DNA of 64,000 nucleotides from Methylomonas sp. LL1 (GCF_015711015.1 NZ_CP064653.1:2666001-2730000), one strand, 5' to 3'. Positions 16,615-25,129 are shown, numbered from the stretch's first letter. The notes: generated by a model not told the origin, from the sequence alone. Translations and numbers: made by a program.

Positions 16615-17112
16615 ATGAAACACATCTTTGAACACACCTTCAGTACGGGTCATTGCATCCAATATCAGCGTTTGCCGTCCGGCACCTGTTACCACGCCGA
16701 CACACCGGAACCGGTGGTCGAACTTTTGGAACAGCTTCGTCACAACCGGCGCAAAATCCGGCTGTATTACGGCGACCCAACAACCGGGCAGTCCTGGCTC
16801 GATGAGCACGATGTCATCGGCTGGATTGGTCGCTCGATGGGCACGATCAAAGTGCCGTTATTGATCGAACTGGGTGACATCGGTGGTCCGGCATTATTGG
16901 ACCACTGCATTGTCCGTATCGACAGTCCTCGCCAGGTGCTTTACCAACACGAATATTTTCGAGTTGGTGACGTGAAACTGGTTAGAGGTGAGCTTAAACG
17001 CTTGCCCTGGGAAATCTGGATCGACGGCAGCATGCATGCCCGGTTCAAGGCAAAAAATGAAGCCCGGCAGTATCAGGACTTCATACAAGGCAAACGGTTT
17101 GCGTTGATCTAA
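16615..17112 (+). CDS. Unknown ICE protein
   Basis: A 165-residue protein that appears mixed alpha-beta, with no membrane segment and no motif I recognise. The central GDPTTGQSWLDEHDVIGWIGRS stretch and the frequent Trp and Tyr suggest a compact domain. ATG 16615 follows GAGGA at a suitable distance. The unit is flanked by its own leader and a convincing terminator at 17134-17160, so it is probably monocistronic. Confidence 0.82.
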   Translation: MKHIFEHTFSTGHCIQYQRLPSGTCYHADTPEPVVELLEQLRHNRRKIRLYYGDPTTGQSWLDEHDVIGWIGRSMGTIKVPLLIELGDIGGPALLDHCIVRIDSPRQVLYQHEYFRVGDVKLVRGELKRLPWEIWIDGSMHARFKAKNEARQYQDFIQGKRFALI

Positions 17113-17133
17113 CGCGCCGTTTTGATTTTGACA

Positions 17134-17160
17134 CTCGGTTAAGCCGAGATTTTTTATTTT
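17134..17160 (+). terminator. Rho-independent terminator after the 16615 gene
   Basis: CTCGG (17134-17138), loop TTAAG, CCGAG (17144-17148), then ATTTTTTATTTT. It lies 22 bp downstream of the stop codon, with a good T-run. Confidence 0.75.
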
Positions 17161-17211
17161 ACCCCTGCGGGATGATTCTATCCCGCCAGGGATAAATCTG
17201 TCGTCAGGGGT
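17161..17211 (+). promoter_or_regulatory. Switch-like hairpin leader of the methyltransferase gene (copy 11)
   Basis: ACCCCTG (17161-17167) pairs perfectly with CAGGGGT (17205-17211), enclosing ATCCC-GCCA-GGGAT (17180-17193). Alternatively GCGGGAT 17167-17173 pairs perfectly with ATCCCGC 17180-17186. No T-run follows this copy before the GGAG of the next gene. The true terminator is immediately upstream, so this hairpin is not needed to end the previous transcript. Confidence 0.78.
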
Positions 17212-17227
17212 CTTATCGGAGATCACC

Positions 17228-18991
17228 ATGATAGACAATCATCAGTATTATCCAACGCCTGAGGCTTTGAGCATCAAGGCTTGGGAAACCTTCAAGAACA
17301 AGAATTTTGTTCGTGTATTGGAACCTTCTGCAGGTGAAGGTCATTTAATAAAACCCAGGCCTTACAACCACTGGCAGAAAATTCCGGTCGATTGTATTGA
17401 AATCGATATCAGCAAGCACCCGATCTTGCGTTCGCAAGGCTATTCGGTAGTGGGTATGGATTTTATGCAGTTCAAAAGCGGCAGCCTGTATTCCCATGTG
17501 TTGATGAATCCCCCGTTTGCCGACGGCGCACAGCATGTGCTGAAGGCGTGGGAGATTTTGTTCGACGGAGAAATCGTGGCCATTCTCAATGCCGAAACCT
17601 TGAAAAACCCGTTTTCCAAGGAGCGAAAGCATTTAGTCCGATTGATTGAGCAGTTTGGCGAAGTCGAATACTTGTCGGCGATGTTTGCCGGCCAGGATGC
17701 CGAGCGCAAAACGGATGTGGAAATCGCGCTGGTCTGGCTGAAGAAATCCTCAACGTTTGAAGAAGAGCTGTTAGGCAACATCCTCGACGACTTACGTCGC
17801 GATCAAGTGAGTGCTGAGAGTTTGGCCGGCGATGACCAGCCCGTTCATGAACTGGCTTTAGCTAATGCCTTTATCGACAATGCAGTGCTGATGTTCAATG
17901 CCGCCGTCGAAGCGGCCCGGCAATCGGCATTCAGTGAAGCGCGCGCTATGCGCTATCGCAAGATGCTGGGGCAAACGCTCGGTGAATTGAATGGCGATGC
18001 GGCGGTCAAATCCACGCATACCACGCTGGATTGGGTGAAGAATCAGCTTTATACCGATTACAGCGATCTGAAAGATCGTGCCTGGTCGGGTATTTTGCGT
18101 TCCACGCAAGTCACCTCGCGGTTGTCGTCGTCGGCGCAAAAACGGCTGGAGTCGGATTTCGAGACGATTAAATCACTGGAATTCACCGTACCTAATATCT
18201 ACGGTTTTTTACAGGGCATTATTGATCAGCAAGGCGATATTCAGCTGAGTATGGTCTGCGATGTGTTCGACTTAATCACCCGCTACCACAGTGACAACAC
18301 GGTGTTTTTCATGGGCTGGAAGTCCAACGATAAACATCGCACGCTGGGCATGCGCATCAAAACCACCCGTTTTGTCATTCCGGGTCATGCCACCGAATCG
18401 TATCAAAAAGATTTGTCGTGGGAGTCCCAACGGATGCTGGCGGATTTTGACAAAGTGTTTGCGATGCTGGATGGCAAGTATGAAGCGGCTATAGGCTTGG
18501 AATCGGTTTTCCGAAATCACTTCCATGCCCTGCGAACCGGGCAAAGGATTAGCGGCAGCTATTTTGATGTTCGCTACTATCCGGGCGTGGGCACGATTCA
18601 TTTCTTCCCCAGCAATAAAACGCTGATTGATCGGATGAATCGTCTGGTTGGCAATCATCGCCGTTGGCTACCGCCAACGGAAACCAAAGCCGGTACCGGT
18701 TTTTGGCAGCAGTTCGACCAAGCGGAAAAACTCGATAAGGCCTTCCGTACCGAAGTCAGTAAACACTGTAAACGGGATGGCCGGCATTATCACTTTGATC
18801 CATTTTGGGCGATCAAATACGGTGGTGAATCGGAACGGGAACATGGTCACGCCATGCTGACCCAAGCCATGAGCACTATATTGGCGAATCATGGCATTGA
18901 TCCCGATAGTTTGCTGGATAGCGATCAAGACTCTATCCGGCAATTGGATTGGGATGGCCTGTCTGACAACAATTTGGCCTTAGCTTCATAG
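17228..18991 (+). CDS. Adenine-specific DNA methyltransferase fused to DUF4942
   Basis: A 587-residue protein. The N-terminal 180 residues carry the SAM-binding motif EPSAGEGHLI (residue about 32) and the catalytic NPPF motif (about 95), as in N6-adenine methyltransferases. The C-terminal 370 residues match DUF4942 as I know it (GMRIKTTRFVIPG, then GSYFDVRYYPGVGTIHFFP). Such solitary methyltransferases on ICEs probably protect the element against restriction or mark its DNA. GGAG precedes ATG 17228. No restriction partner is adjacent. Confidence 0.9.
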   Translation: MIDNHQYYPTPEALSIKAWETFKNKNFVRVLEPSAGEGHLIKPRPYNHWQKIPVDCIEIDISKHPILRSQGYSVVGMDFMQFKSGSLYSHVLMNPPFADGAQHVLKAWEILFDGEIVAILNAETLKNPFSKERKHLVRLIEQFGEVEYLSAMFAGQDAERKTDVEIALVWLKKSSTFEEELLGNILDDLRRDQVSAESLAGDDQPVHELALANAFIDNAVLMFNAAVEAARQSAFSEARAMRYRKMLGQTLGELNGDAAVKSTHTTLDWVKNQLYTDYSDLKDRAWSGILRSTQVTSRLSSSAQKRLESDFETIKSLEFTVPNIYGFLQGIIDQQGDIQLSMVCDVFDLITRYHSDNTVFFMGWKSNDKHRTLGMRIKTTRFVIPGHATESYQKDLSWESQRMLADFDKVFAMLDGKYEAAIGLESVFRNHFHALRTGQRISGSYFDVRYYPGVGTIHFFPSNKTLIDRMNRLVGNHRRWLPPTETKAGTGFWQQFDQAEKLDKAFRTEVSKHCKRDGRHYHFDPFWAIKYGGESEREHGHAMLTQAMSTILANHGIDPDSLLDSDQDSIRQLDWDGLSDNNLALAS

Positions 18992-19029
18992 TCAGGGCGC
19001 AACACCTAAAGCATTACTTTTACATAACC

Positions 19030-19044
19030 ACTGGTCTAACCAGT
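19030..19044. repeat. Short perfect inverted repeat before the GHKL leader
   Basis: ACTGGT-CTA-ACCAGT, a 6-bp perfect stem with a 3-nt loop, 38 bp after the methyltransferase stop. There is no T-run, so an operator or weak terminator is possible. Confidence 0.35.
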
Positions 19045-19047
19045 ATC

Positions 19048-19116
19048 ACCCGCCTCGGGGAGATGAACGACTCTCCCCAAGGGGTTAGTCTGTTTCATGT
19101 CTTTGGGGCTTTTTTA
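19048..19116 (+). promoter_or_regulatory. Switch-like hairpin leader of the GHKL gene (copy 12)
   Basis: GGGGAGA 19057-19063 pairs perfectly with TCTCCCC 19072-19078. Alternatively the CCCC there pairs with GGGG 19081-19084, enclosed by ATGAA 19063-19067 with TTCAT 19094-19098. Six T residues (19111-19116) and TGGAG follow. Confidence 0.7.
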
Positions 19117-19132
19117 TACCTGGAGATAACAC

Positions 19133-19417
19133 ATGAACACACAAACCCACGAAGTCGCGATGAAAGTTAACCAAGCCAATTTGGTTAAAAGTCTACGCTT
19201 CAGCTTCACCAACAAAACCACGGTGCTCGGCGAGCTCATCCAAAATGCCCGCCGAGCTAATGCAGCCATGGTGGTGATTAACTTTTGCCCTGAAACCAAA
19301 ACGCTACAGGTTTTGGATGATGGCTGCGGCATCGACTCGATTGCAACACTACTGACAGTCGCCGAATCCGGTTGGGACGCAGACGTGGTTGCCCATGAGC
19401 ATCCGTTTGGAATCGGA
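19133..19417 (+). CDS. GHKL ATPase, exon 1 (interrupted by a group II intron)
   Basis: Codons 1-95 of a GHKL (Hsp90/gyrase/histidine-kinase type) ATPase, to be joined to 21933-23303 for a 551-residue protein. It contains the N box ELIQNARRAN (E34, N38), the G1 box DDGCGI (62-67), and the start of the G2 box EHPFGIG (89-95). The visible ORF continues 7 codons into the intron and stops, so unspliced mRNA would give a useless fragment. GGAG precedes ATG 19133. ICEs often carry such ATP-binding proteins of unknown role. Confidence 0.88.
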
Positions 19418-20027
19418 GTGCGACGTGAAGTCGTATAAGTAACTGTTTCGGCCGCTTCGGCGGCAATGAAACCTGCCATTCCCTTGGCAGTAGCCTACCG
19501 CCACATGCGGCCCTGGTAACAGGACGGTGTGAAGCTGGCGGGACAATGTAACCCATCCTCAATATGAGGTAAACCAAACCCGCGAGGGGGAAGTGTATCT
19601 GCGAGCACAACGCGGAAGGGGGCTAGGCTTGGTGGTACGGTTAACATATGTGAACTGTTGATAAACTCCGTGACGAACATAAGCCAAATGTGCTGACAGG
19701 CTTTAAACCAAAATGGTATGTGGCTGGCTGATCTGCTTCCGAGTCGGATCACAGGGGCATTAAAGCCACCGGAGAAAAGACAGAACCTAACCCACTGTTG
19801 TTATTTATGCGGAACACGGTAAACCCGATCCTTTGCCAGCGATGGCAAGCCGACCGCAAGGAAGGCCGATGGAGGGCGGGCATAGGATGGCGGAAAAAGC
19901 GAATGCTGCTCTGTAATGGGGTAGATAGGGATTGAAACATCATCCCGACTGGTAACGGTGCAGACTTCCGTTTGGTCTCTCGTCACGAGAGAGTTTGTAG
20001 AACCTTACCATAAAGGAGGAAAAGCAA

Positions 20028-21816
20028 ATGAACGTCGTTACATCAGCGTGTGCAGCCTCCGGCTTTGAAGTGGACTGGCACAGTATCAATTGGGGCCAAT
20101 GCCATCAACAAGTCAGAAGGCTGTAAGCGCGTATCGTGAAGGCAATACAGGAAGGCCGCTGGGGCAAGGTGAAAGCTTTGCAATGGTTGCTGATCCACTC
20201 GTTCAGCGGCAAGGCCATTGCCGTCAAGCGGGTGACTGAAAACAAAGGTAAGAAAACTTCGGGTGTGGATGGAAAAACCTGGTCAACTCCGAAGGCCAAA
20301 TCTCAGGCGATGTTATCTCTCAGAAGACGGGGTTACCAACCGCTTCCACTGAGACGGGTCTATATTCCAAAGAGTAACGGGAAAGAAAGGCCACTGGGTA
20401 TCCCGACGATGAAAGACCGGGCAATGCAAGCGCTATATCGGCTTGCACTGGAACCCGTATCGGAAACCACAGCGGATCCGAACTCTTATGGCTTCAGGCC
20501 CGAAAGATCCACGGTAGATGCAAGAGAGCAATGCTTCACGGTATTGAGTCGTGCGTATGCGCCGCAATGGATTTTAGAGGGTGACATTAAAGGCTGTTTT
20601 GACAATATCAGTCACCAATGGATGCTTGAAAATATCCCCATGGATAAATCGATACTCCAAAAGTGGTTGAAGGCCGGATACGTCTACCAAAACAAGCTCT
20701 TCCCAACGGAAGCGGGTACCCCGCAAGGCGGTATTATTTCGCCGACGTTGTCCAACATGACTCTGGATGGACTAGAAACCTTGTTAATGAACAGATTCGC
20801 CTTATCGAATAGAACCGGGCGGTTTAGTCATGGTATGGCAGCAAGGCATCAGGTCAACTTGGTTCGGTATGCAGATGATTTTATCATCACCAGTAGATCG
20901 AAAGAATTACTGGAAAGTGAAATCAGACCCATGGTTGAAAACTTCCTGCATGAGCGCGGCTTGCTGCTCTCGGCGGAGAAAACCAAGATCACGCATATCG
21001 ACGAAGGCTTTGATTTTCTCGGATGGAATGTACGCAAGTACAAAGGGAAATTACTCATCAAGCCGGCTAAGAAGAATGTGAAGGCTTTTCTGGATGAAAT
21101 CCGAGCAACGGTAAAGGCTAACAATCAAGCAAAGCAGACAAACCTGATAAGACTCCTTAATCCAAAAATCAGAGGATGGGCGAATTATCACAAAGCTGCG
21201 GTCGCTAAGGTTACTGCTCTTAAAGAAACTATTGCCATAACATGCTCATGCAAATAGTCAAGGAATTGAGCTTTAGGCGAAGTCTTATGACATTACATAC
21301 TTAAAGAGCAGTATCTTTTCCAAGGTAGACAATGAGATTTGGAAATTGTTATGGCGATGGGCAGTGCGCAGGCATCCGAAAAAGAGTGGTTTATGGATTA
21401 GGCGAAAATATTTCAGTCCAAACGGCAGTCGCGGCTGGGGGTTTAATGCAGCCTTCTTGACATCAGACGGAAAACCGAGGCGAATGACACTGGTTAAGGC
21501 CACTGATACCGCTATTCGGCGACACGACAAAATCAAGAAGGACGCCAATCCCTATGATCCGAAATGGGAACCCTATTTTGAAGGCCGACTTGGTCTAAAG
21601 ATGAGAGGTAGCCCGAAAGGTAAACGGCAATTGCTGATAATGTGGCTGGAACAGGCGGGAAAATGTTCGATTTGTAGCCAGCGTATTACGAAGGAAACGG
21701 GATGGCGAATCCATCACATCCTCTCAAAATCCAAAGGCGGCAAGGACAATCTATCCAATCTGACCCTAATTCACCCCAATTGTCTGTATAAAACCAAACC
21801 TAACACCGATAAGTAA
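20028..21816 (+). pseudogene. Broken intron-encoded protein: reverse transcriptase-maturase-HNH (LtrA-like)
   Basis: A strong AAAGGAGG precedes ATG 20028. The frame reads the usual N-terminus but meets TAA at codon 33 (20124-20126), where relatives have Gln (RRLQARIVKA). The frame then continues through the reverse transcriptase domain with the catalytic YADD intact (about 20867-20878). It is broken a second time in the maturase region by the MITE at 21214-21311, which introduces TAG at 21255. Beyond the MITE the same frame continues through EIWKLLWRWAVRRHP to an HNH endonuclease domain with CSIC, HHI and HPNC, ending at 21816. Internal restarts (for example GTG 20136) could yield a truncated reverse transcriptase, but not the complete enzyme. 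Confidence 0.92.
21214..21311. mobile_element. 98-bp MITE with TA target duplication inside the reverse transcriptase gene
   Basis: The left end CTGCTCTTAAAG and the reverse complement of the right end CTGCTCTTTAAG form terminal inverted repeats (11 of 12 bases identical). TA flanks both sides (21212-21213 and 21312-21313). Deleting the element plus one TA gives AAG GTT ATC TTT TCC AAG, exactly in frame with both halves of the maturase. TA duplication points to mobilisation by an IS630/Tc1-type transposase, which is not in this window. Confidence 0.88.
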
Positions 21817-21932
21817 GTTGTGTCACCGGTTTCCGCAAGGAAGCTTTGTAGAGGCTTGAGCCGGATGAAGGGAAACTGTCATGTCCGGTTCTTAGGGGAG
21901 GAAGCAGCAGCAATGCTGTTTCCTTACCCGAC

Positions 21933-23303
21933 TTTTTATCGGCACTGTTTGCCTGTCGGCAAATCAGCGTCATGAGCAAAAGTGGTTCGATCGATATCGA
22001 AACCGGCCACATTTTGGCATTTAAGCCGGTGACGATCACGCCAGTCCAAGACTGGAATGGCATCACTAGCATTACCTTGCAGGATGTGGATATGGAAATG
22101 GGTCAAATTGCCACGACGCTGAAACGGTTGGCGCGCGGTTTCCCCATTCCAGTGCTGTTCAACGATCAATTGCTTGAACGTTCATGCGCACTGGATTGCG
22201 GGTTGGCCTTTGTCGACACCGAGATTGGCGCGATTTATCTGCATGGCATGGATCAACCCTATGGGGCGCAATATGAGTTCGATGTCTATCTGCAAGGTTT
22301 GCCCATTTATACCTCACACAGCTACACATCACATCGCCATATCATTCATCTGGATTCTTTCCGCTTTCATGCCCGCTTGCCGGATCGTGACAAGCTGGTG
22401 GATGAAGCCGATGTCATCAAACGCGTTAAAACCGTACTGGCGCAAACCATAGAACAGCGGTTTATCCAGATGAAAGCCACTCAGTCTGCCGAGGATTTCG
22501 TAGGTTTTTATGAAATGCTGCGGCATTGGGAGCTTCTGAAGTTACTCAATGATGTACCAGTAGTACCGCCCGAGGCTTTGCGCGAAATCATTGCGTATCC
22601 GGTTTGCGATACCGAAGTTTTTGATAACTTCGAGCAGCGGCCGGAAAAAGCCATGACCCGTGCAGAAATTATGGCCCGTGGCATCGTCTCGATTGATGAT
22701 GACATCAAGCAGGACGGCGCCGGGCGTTTTATGTTTGCCTGGAGCCGAGACCATTTGCTCTATTACGGCACGTTGGATAGCGGGCATTGGCTCCATGCAT
22801 TGGTTCGGCATCTTAATGATGAAGAACTGGTGATTGAACCGATCAATGAAAGCCATCAGGCTCAATTCCTAGGTGATTGGTGTTGGGTTCCCGTGCGTTT
22901 TTGCGAGGCTTACCGAATCCGGCTTGGGCAGGATGTTGTTGAGATCACGGATGAGGCTTGTTATCAAGGCCAGGAAAACGCCGATGACATCATTGTGCCC
23001 AAGGGTGATTGCTCAGCACAGGCATTGCAGCAAATGGCCAGCTTCAGAAGCGAATATGATGAATTTCAGGAATCGACCTTTGAAAGTGATTCGGATGCCT
23101 TCATCGCTTTTGTGGTGGCCAATACCGCCAGCGATCCGGTCAATGCCATGCAACGCTTGTTGCCGAATTTTTGCGGCTGTCCGGCGTTGTACGGCAAAGC
23201 CTTCGTGGTGGAGTTGGATCAGCAAGGCAAACCGGCTTCGGTGATGGCATATCCGACTGAATCGGGCCAAAAGCAAATCTTTCAAACCAGCATGGATAGT
23301 TAA
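21933..23303 (+). CDS. GHKL ATPase, exon 2
   Basis: Continues codon 96 onward of the gene begun at 19133 (join 19133-19417 with 21933-23303). It reads FLSALFACRQISV, completing the G2 box, then an ATPase remainder with GSIDIETG, then a C-terminal region of about 250 residues without a recognised domain. If the intron is not spliced, translation could only restart at ATG 21972, giving a 443-residue protein without the ATP site. A terminator follows at 23316. Confidence 0.88.
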   Translation, partial: FLSALFACRQISVMSKSGSIDIETGHILAFKPVTITPVQDWNGITSITLQDVDMEMGQIATTLKRLARGFPIPVLFNDQLLERSCALDCGLAFVDTEIGAIYLHGMDQPYGAQYEFDVYLQGLPIYTSHSYTSHRHIIHLDSFRFHARLPDRDKLVDEADVIKRVKTVLAQTIEQRFIQMKATQSAEDFVGFYEMLRHWELLKLLNDVPVVPPEALREIIAYPVCDTEVFDNFEQRPEKAMTRAEIMARGIVSIDDDIKQDGAGRFMFAWSRDHLLYYGTLDSGHWLHALVRHLNDEELVIEPINESHQAQFLGDWCWVPVRFCEAYRIRLGQDVVEITDEACYQGQENADDIIVPKGDCSAQALQQMASFRSEYDEFQESTFESDSDAFIAFVVANTASDPVNAMQRLLPNFCGCPALYGKAFVVELDQQGKPASVMAYPTESGQKQIFQTSMDS

Positions 23304-23315
23304 AACTTGATGTGT

Positions 23316-23350
23316 GAGCGCATTATCCAGCCGGATAATGTGCTCATTTT
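23316..23350 (+). terminator. Terminator after the GHKL gene
   Basis: GAGCGCATTATCC (23316-23328) pairs with GGATAATGTGCTC (23333-23345), a 13-bp stem with one G-T pair, followed by ATTTTCATT. It also faces the 3' end of the convergent gene at 23415. Confidence 0.8.
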
Positions 23351-23414
23351 CATTACCGAAAACAAGCTACCGATCCTTGTCTCCCTAAAAACATTGAGAT
23401 GCACCTTCGAAATG

Positions 23415-24398
23415 CTATCTATCTACCAGTAGCCGCCCGCAACGCGTGATTCGGTCGAAACTAAACACATGCTCTCTTGGGCTTTCATAACATCGCCCAA
23501 CCAATCTTCGCCGGTAATCCGGCTCGCCTTTTTCGAGATAAATAGTGGCGCCACATATTGGGCATACCGCCGAATACCGAACCAAGCGAACCACTCTTAA
23601 ATCTCCATCTCGTAGCAGTTCGAACTGTGCAGACTGTTCATAAAAATTTGTGAATAGTTCATGGGCTACAACAATTCGATCATCCAACAATAATATCCAA
23701 GGCTTGATGATAGTGACCCAGGAACCATAAGGAATCACAAAAATACTTACCAGTAATGTCAAATCTTGCGTTGTCACCGGCCTGGGCACGGATAACGATA
23801 GCCATCCGGCATAAGCAATTAACACCGCGAACCCAGCTATGATTGCTAGCCAACCCAATATAACCCATACATGCCATTGTCTTAATTCGATTTGTCCATG
23901 CCGAAATAGCCAACTCGCGATCCAACTGGGTTTGACTTCACCCAGTTCAGTCATTTGGTAGTTGGCTTTCAACTCGGCTGCGTTGCTGCCAACCCGAACC
24001 GCCTCAATTGCTTGGGCTTCTTCCGTAATTTCCGGAACCGGCTCCGCCTTGATATAGAACGTCGTGAGTCGCCCCGGACCGCCCTTTGTGCTTTTTCGTT
24101 CCGGCTTCGGGTAATGCTGTAGCCCGCGTTTACGAGCAAACTCTACAATTTGCCCCTCGCGAGTTTCGCAATATTTCTTTAATGAGCCCGGCCAGTCGAT
24201 CCATTTTTTAGGTTCGGCACTTTCTAAAGTTTCACCAACAGCGGCGACGATTTCTTCGGCTGTGAACCGTCGCTTCGACTCATCGAAATCCGCTTTCTTT
24301 AACGATTCCTGGGCTAACGCGCGCAATATGCGGTGGCCTTTTTCATCGCTTTTCTCACTATCCAGCCAGTCAATCAAGCATTGAATTACCTCGCGCAT
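23415..24398 (-). CDS. Membrane protein with C-terminal zinc ribbon, unknown
   Basis: A 327-residue protein. The N-terminal 130 residues are soluble and winged-helix-like in pattern (FDESKRRFTAEEIVAAVGETL, then GLQHYPKPERKSTKGGPGR). Two membrane segments lie near residues 176-198 and 212-235. A C-terminal region has CPIC and two later cysteines (GRC, TRCG), a probable zinc ribbon. Family not recognised. ATG 24398 follows GGGGTGG; TTG 24410 is the alternative. It is transcribed away from the FlhD-like gene, sharing a 437-bp intergenic region with it, so coordinated control with the master activators is plausible. Confidence 0.78.
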   Translation of the reverse strand: MREVIQCLIDWLDSEKSDEKGHRILRALAQESLKKADFDESKRRFTAEEIVAAVGETLESAEPKKWIDWPGSLKKYCETREGQIVEFARKRGLQHYPKPERKSTKGGPGRLTTFYIKAEPVPEITEEAQAIEAVRVGSNAAELKANYQMTELGEVKPSWIASWLFRHGQIELRQWHVWVILGWLAIIAGFAVLIAYAGWLSLSVPRPVTTQDLTLLVSIFVIPYGSWVTIIKPWILLLDDRIVVAHELFTNFYEQSAQFELLRDGDLRVVRLVRYSAVCPICGATIYLEKGEPDYRRRLVGRCYESPREHVFSFDRITRCGRLLVDR

Positions 24399-24835
24399 AA
24401 ACCACCCCAAACCAGGTAACCGACAGTAACGGACTGGTTAGCGAATAGCCGATTCATAACAATGTCCTCCATAACAAATTCGAGATGAGCGATATAAAAA
24501 TGATTTTGGAATGCACTTATTCAGGTCAAACACCAATTATGGCTCCATTTGTTGTAGGCAAAGCCTCTGATAAGCAGGACGAGATTAGAAGAATTTCAGG
24601 ATCATTCAATCCATCAGGCCGAACAAATAGCCTGGCGTTATCAAAGTGGCCATCCATCACACGCCGAAAGAGGCATCACCAACTCAATAGGACAATTATT
24701 TTCAACAAAGCCAAATCATATCTATCGGGGGTTCCGGAGCTTTGTGACCCAAAACAGGTCACTTTGCGACCGGGACATTTGCGTGTTGTCTTCTTAGCAT
24801 ATCGACAACAGTCGTTAATCAACTCAGAGGTGTTT
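24399..24835. promoter_or_regulatory. 437-bp intergenic region between divergent genes, probable regulatory region
   Basis: No gene is supported here. The plus frame is open from 24485 into the FlhD-like gene, but the extra 117 residues have no domain character and no ribosome binding site. GGTC-ACTTTGC-GACC (24757-24771) is a short inverted repeat that could be an operator. Promoters for both flanking genes must lie here, but I could not assign boxes with confidence. Confidence 0.45.
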
Positions 24836-25129
24836 ATGTCAACACTGGATGAAGATCTTGCCCGGTTAAATTTCGAATATCTCATGCTCGCAAGGGAATG
24901 CGCACGCAGTAATCCGGCGGAAACGGCCTGGCGCTTTGGATTAGATCGGGTTGGCATAGACCGTCTCGCCGGCATGACACAGGAGCAACTTCGTGAACGG
25001 GCCGAAAGTAGTCGTGCAGTGATTCAGTTATTGCCTGTCTATGCCCCAAGCAACTTGCCCATGGTTGCCTATGTGGATCTGCTCCAACCCAATATCACTG
25101 GAACCGCGGATGAAACCAATGCCCTTTAA
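24836..25129 (+). CDS. FlhD-like regulator, pair 1 (AcaD/SetD type)
   Basis: A 97-residue protein aligning by eye with FlhD: LDEDLARLNFEYLMLARECAR, then RFGLDRVGIDRLAGMTQEQL, the dimerising helix pattern. In SXT and IncA/C elements the FlhDC-like SetDC/AcaDC complex is the master activator of transfer and excision genes. GAGG precedes ATG 24836. The next gene, FlhC-like, overlaps its end by 20 bp, so they are coupled and should form a heteromeric complex. Confidence 0.85.
   Translation: MSTLDEDLARLNFEYLMLARECARSNPAETAWRFGLDRVGIDRLAGMTQEQLRERAESSRAVIQLLPVYAPSNLPMVAYVDLLQPNITGTADETNAL

Larger units (their letters stand above)
19418..21932 (+). mobile_element. Group II intron (2515 bp) inserted in the GHKL gene
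   Basis: The 5' end is GTGCG, the group II consensus. Domain V is the 34-nt hairpin at 21858-21891 (GAGCCGG ... GAAA ... CCGGTTC). Domain VI follows, with a candidate branch-point A at 21926, 7 nt from the end, and the intron ends in AC. Removing 19418-21932 joins GGA to TTT in frame and restores the FGIGFLSA motif. Candidate exon-binding sites are CCAAAC 19574-19579 for GTTTGG 19405-19410, and TCCGA 19738-19742 for TCGGA 19413-19417. It lies in the sense orientation of its host gene, as needed for splicing. Confidence 0.95.

Noticed and set aside
5714..19116. Reading the CCC-N4-GGG hairpin cores as DNA operators of the FlhDC-like activators
   Set aside because: They lie only about 20-90 nt before the start codons, between the likely transcription start and the ribosome binding site, where an activator could not promote initiation. 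Covarying pairs point to RNA instead.
24485..24835. N-terminal extension of the FlhD-like protein by 117 residues
   Set aside because: FlhD-like proteins begin where ATG 24836 with its GAGG lies. The extension has no domain character and lies in the shared promoter region.
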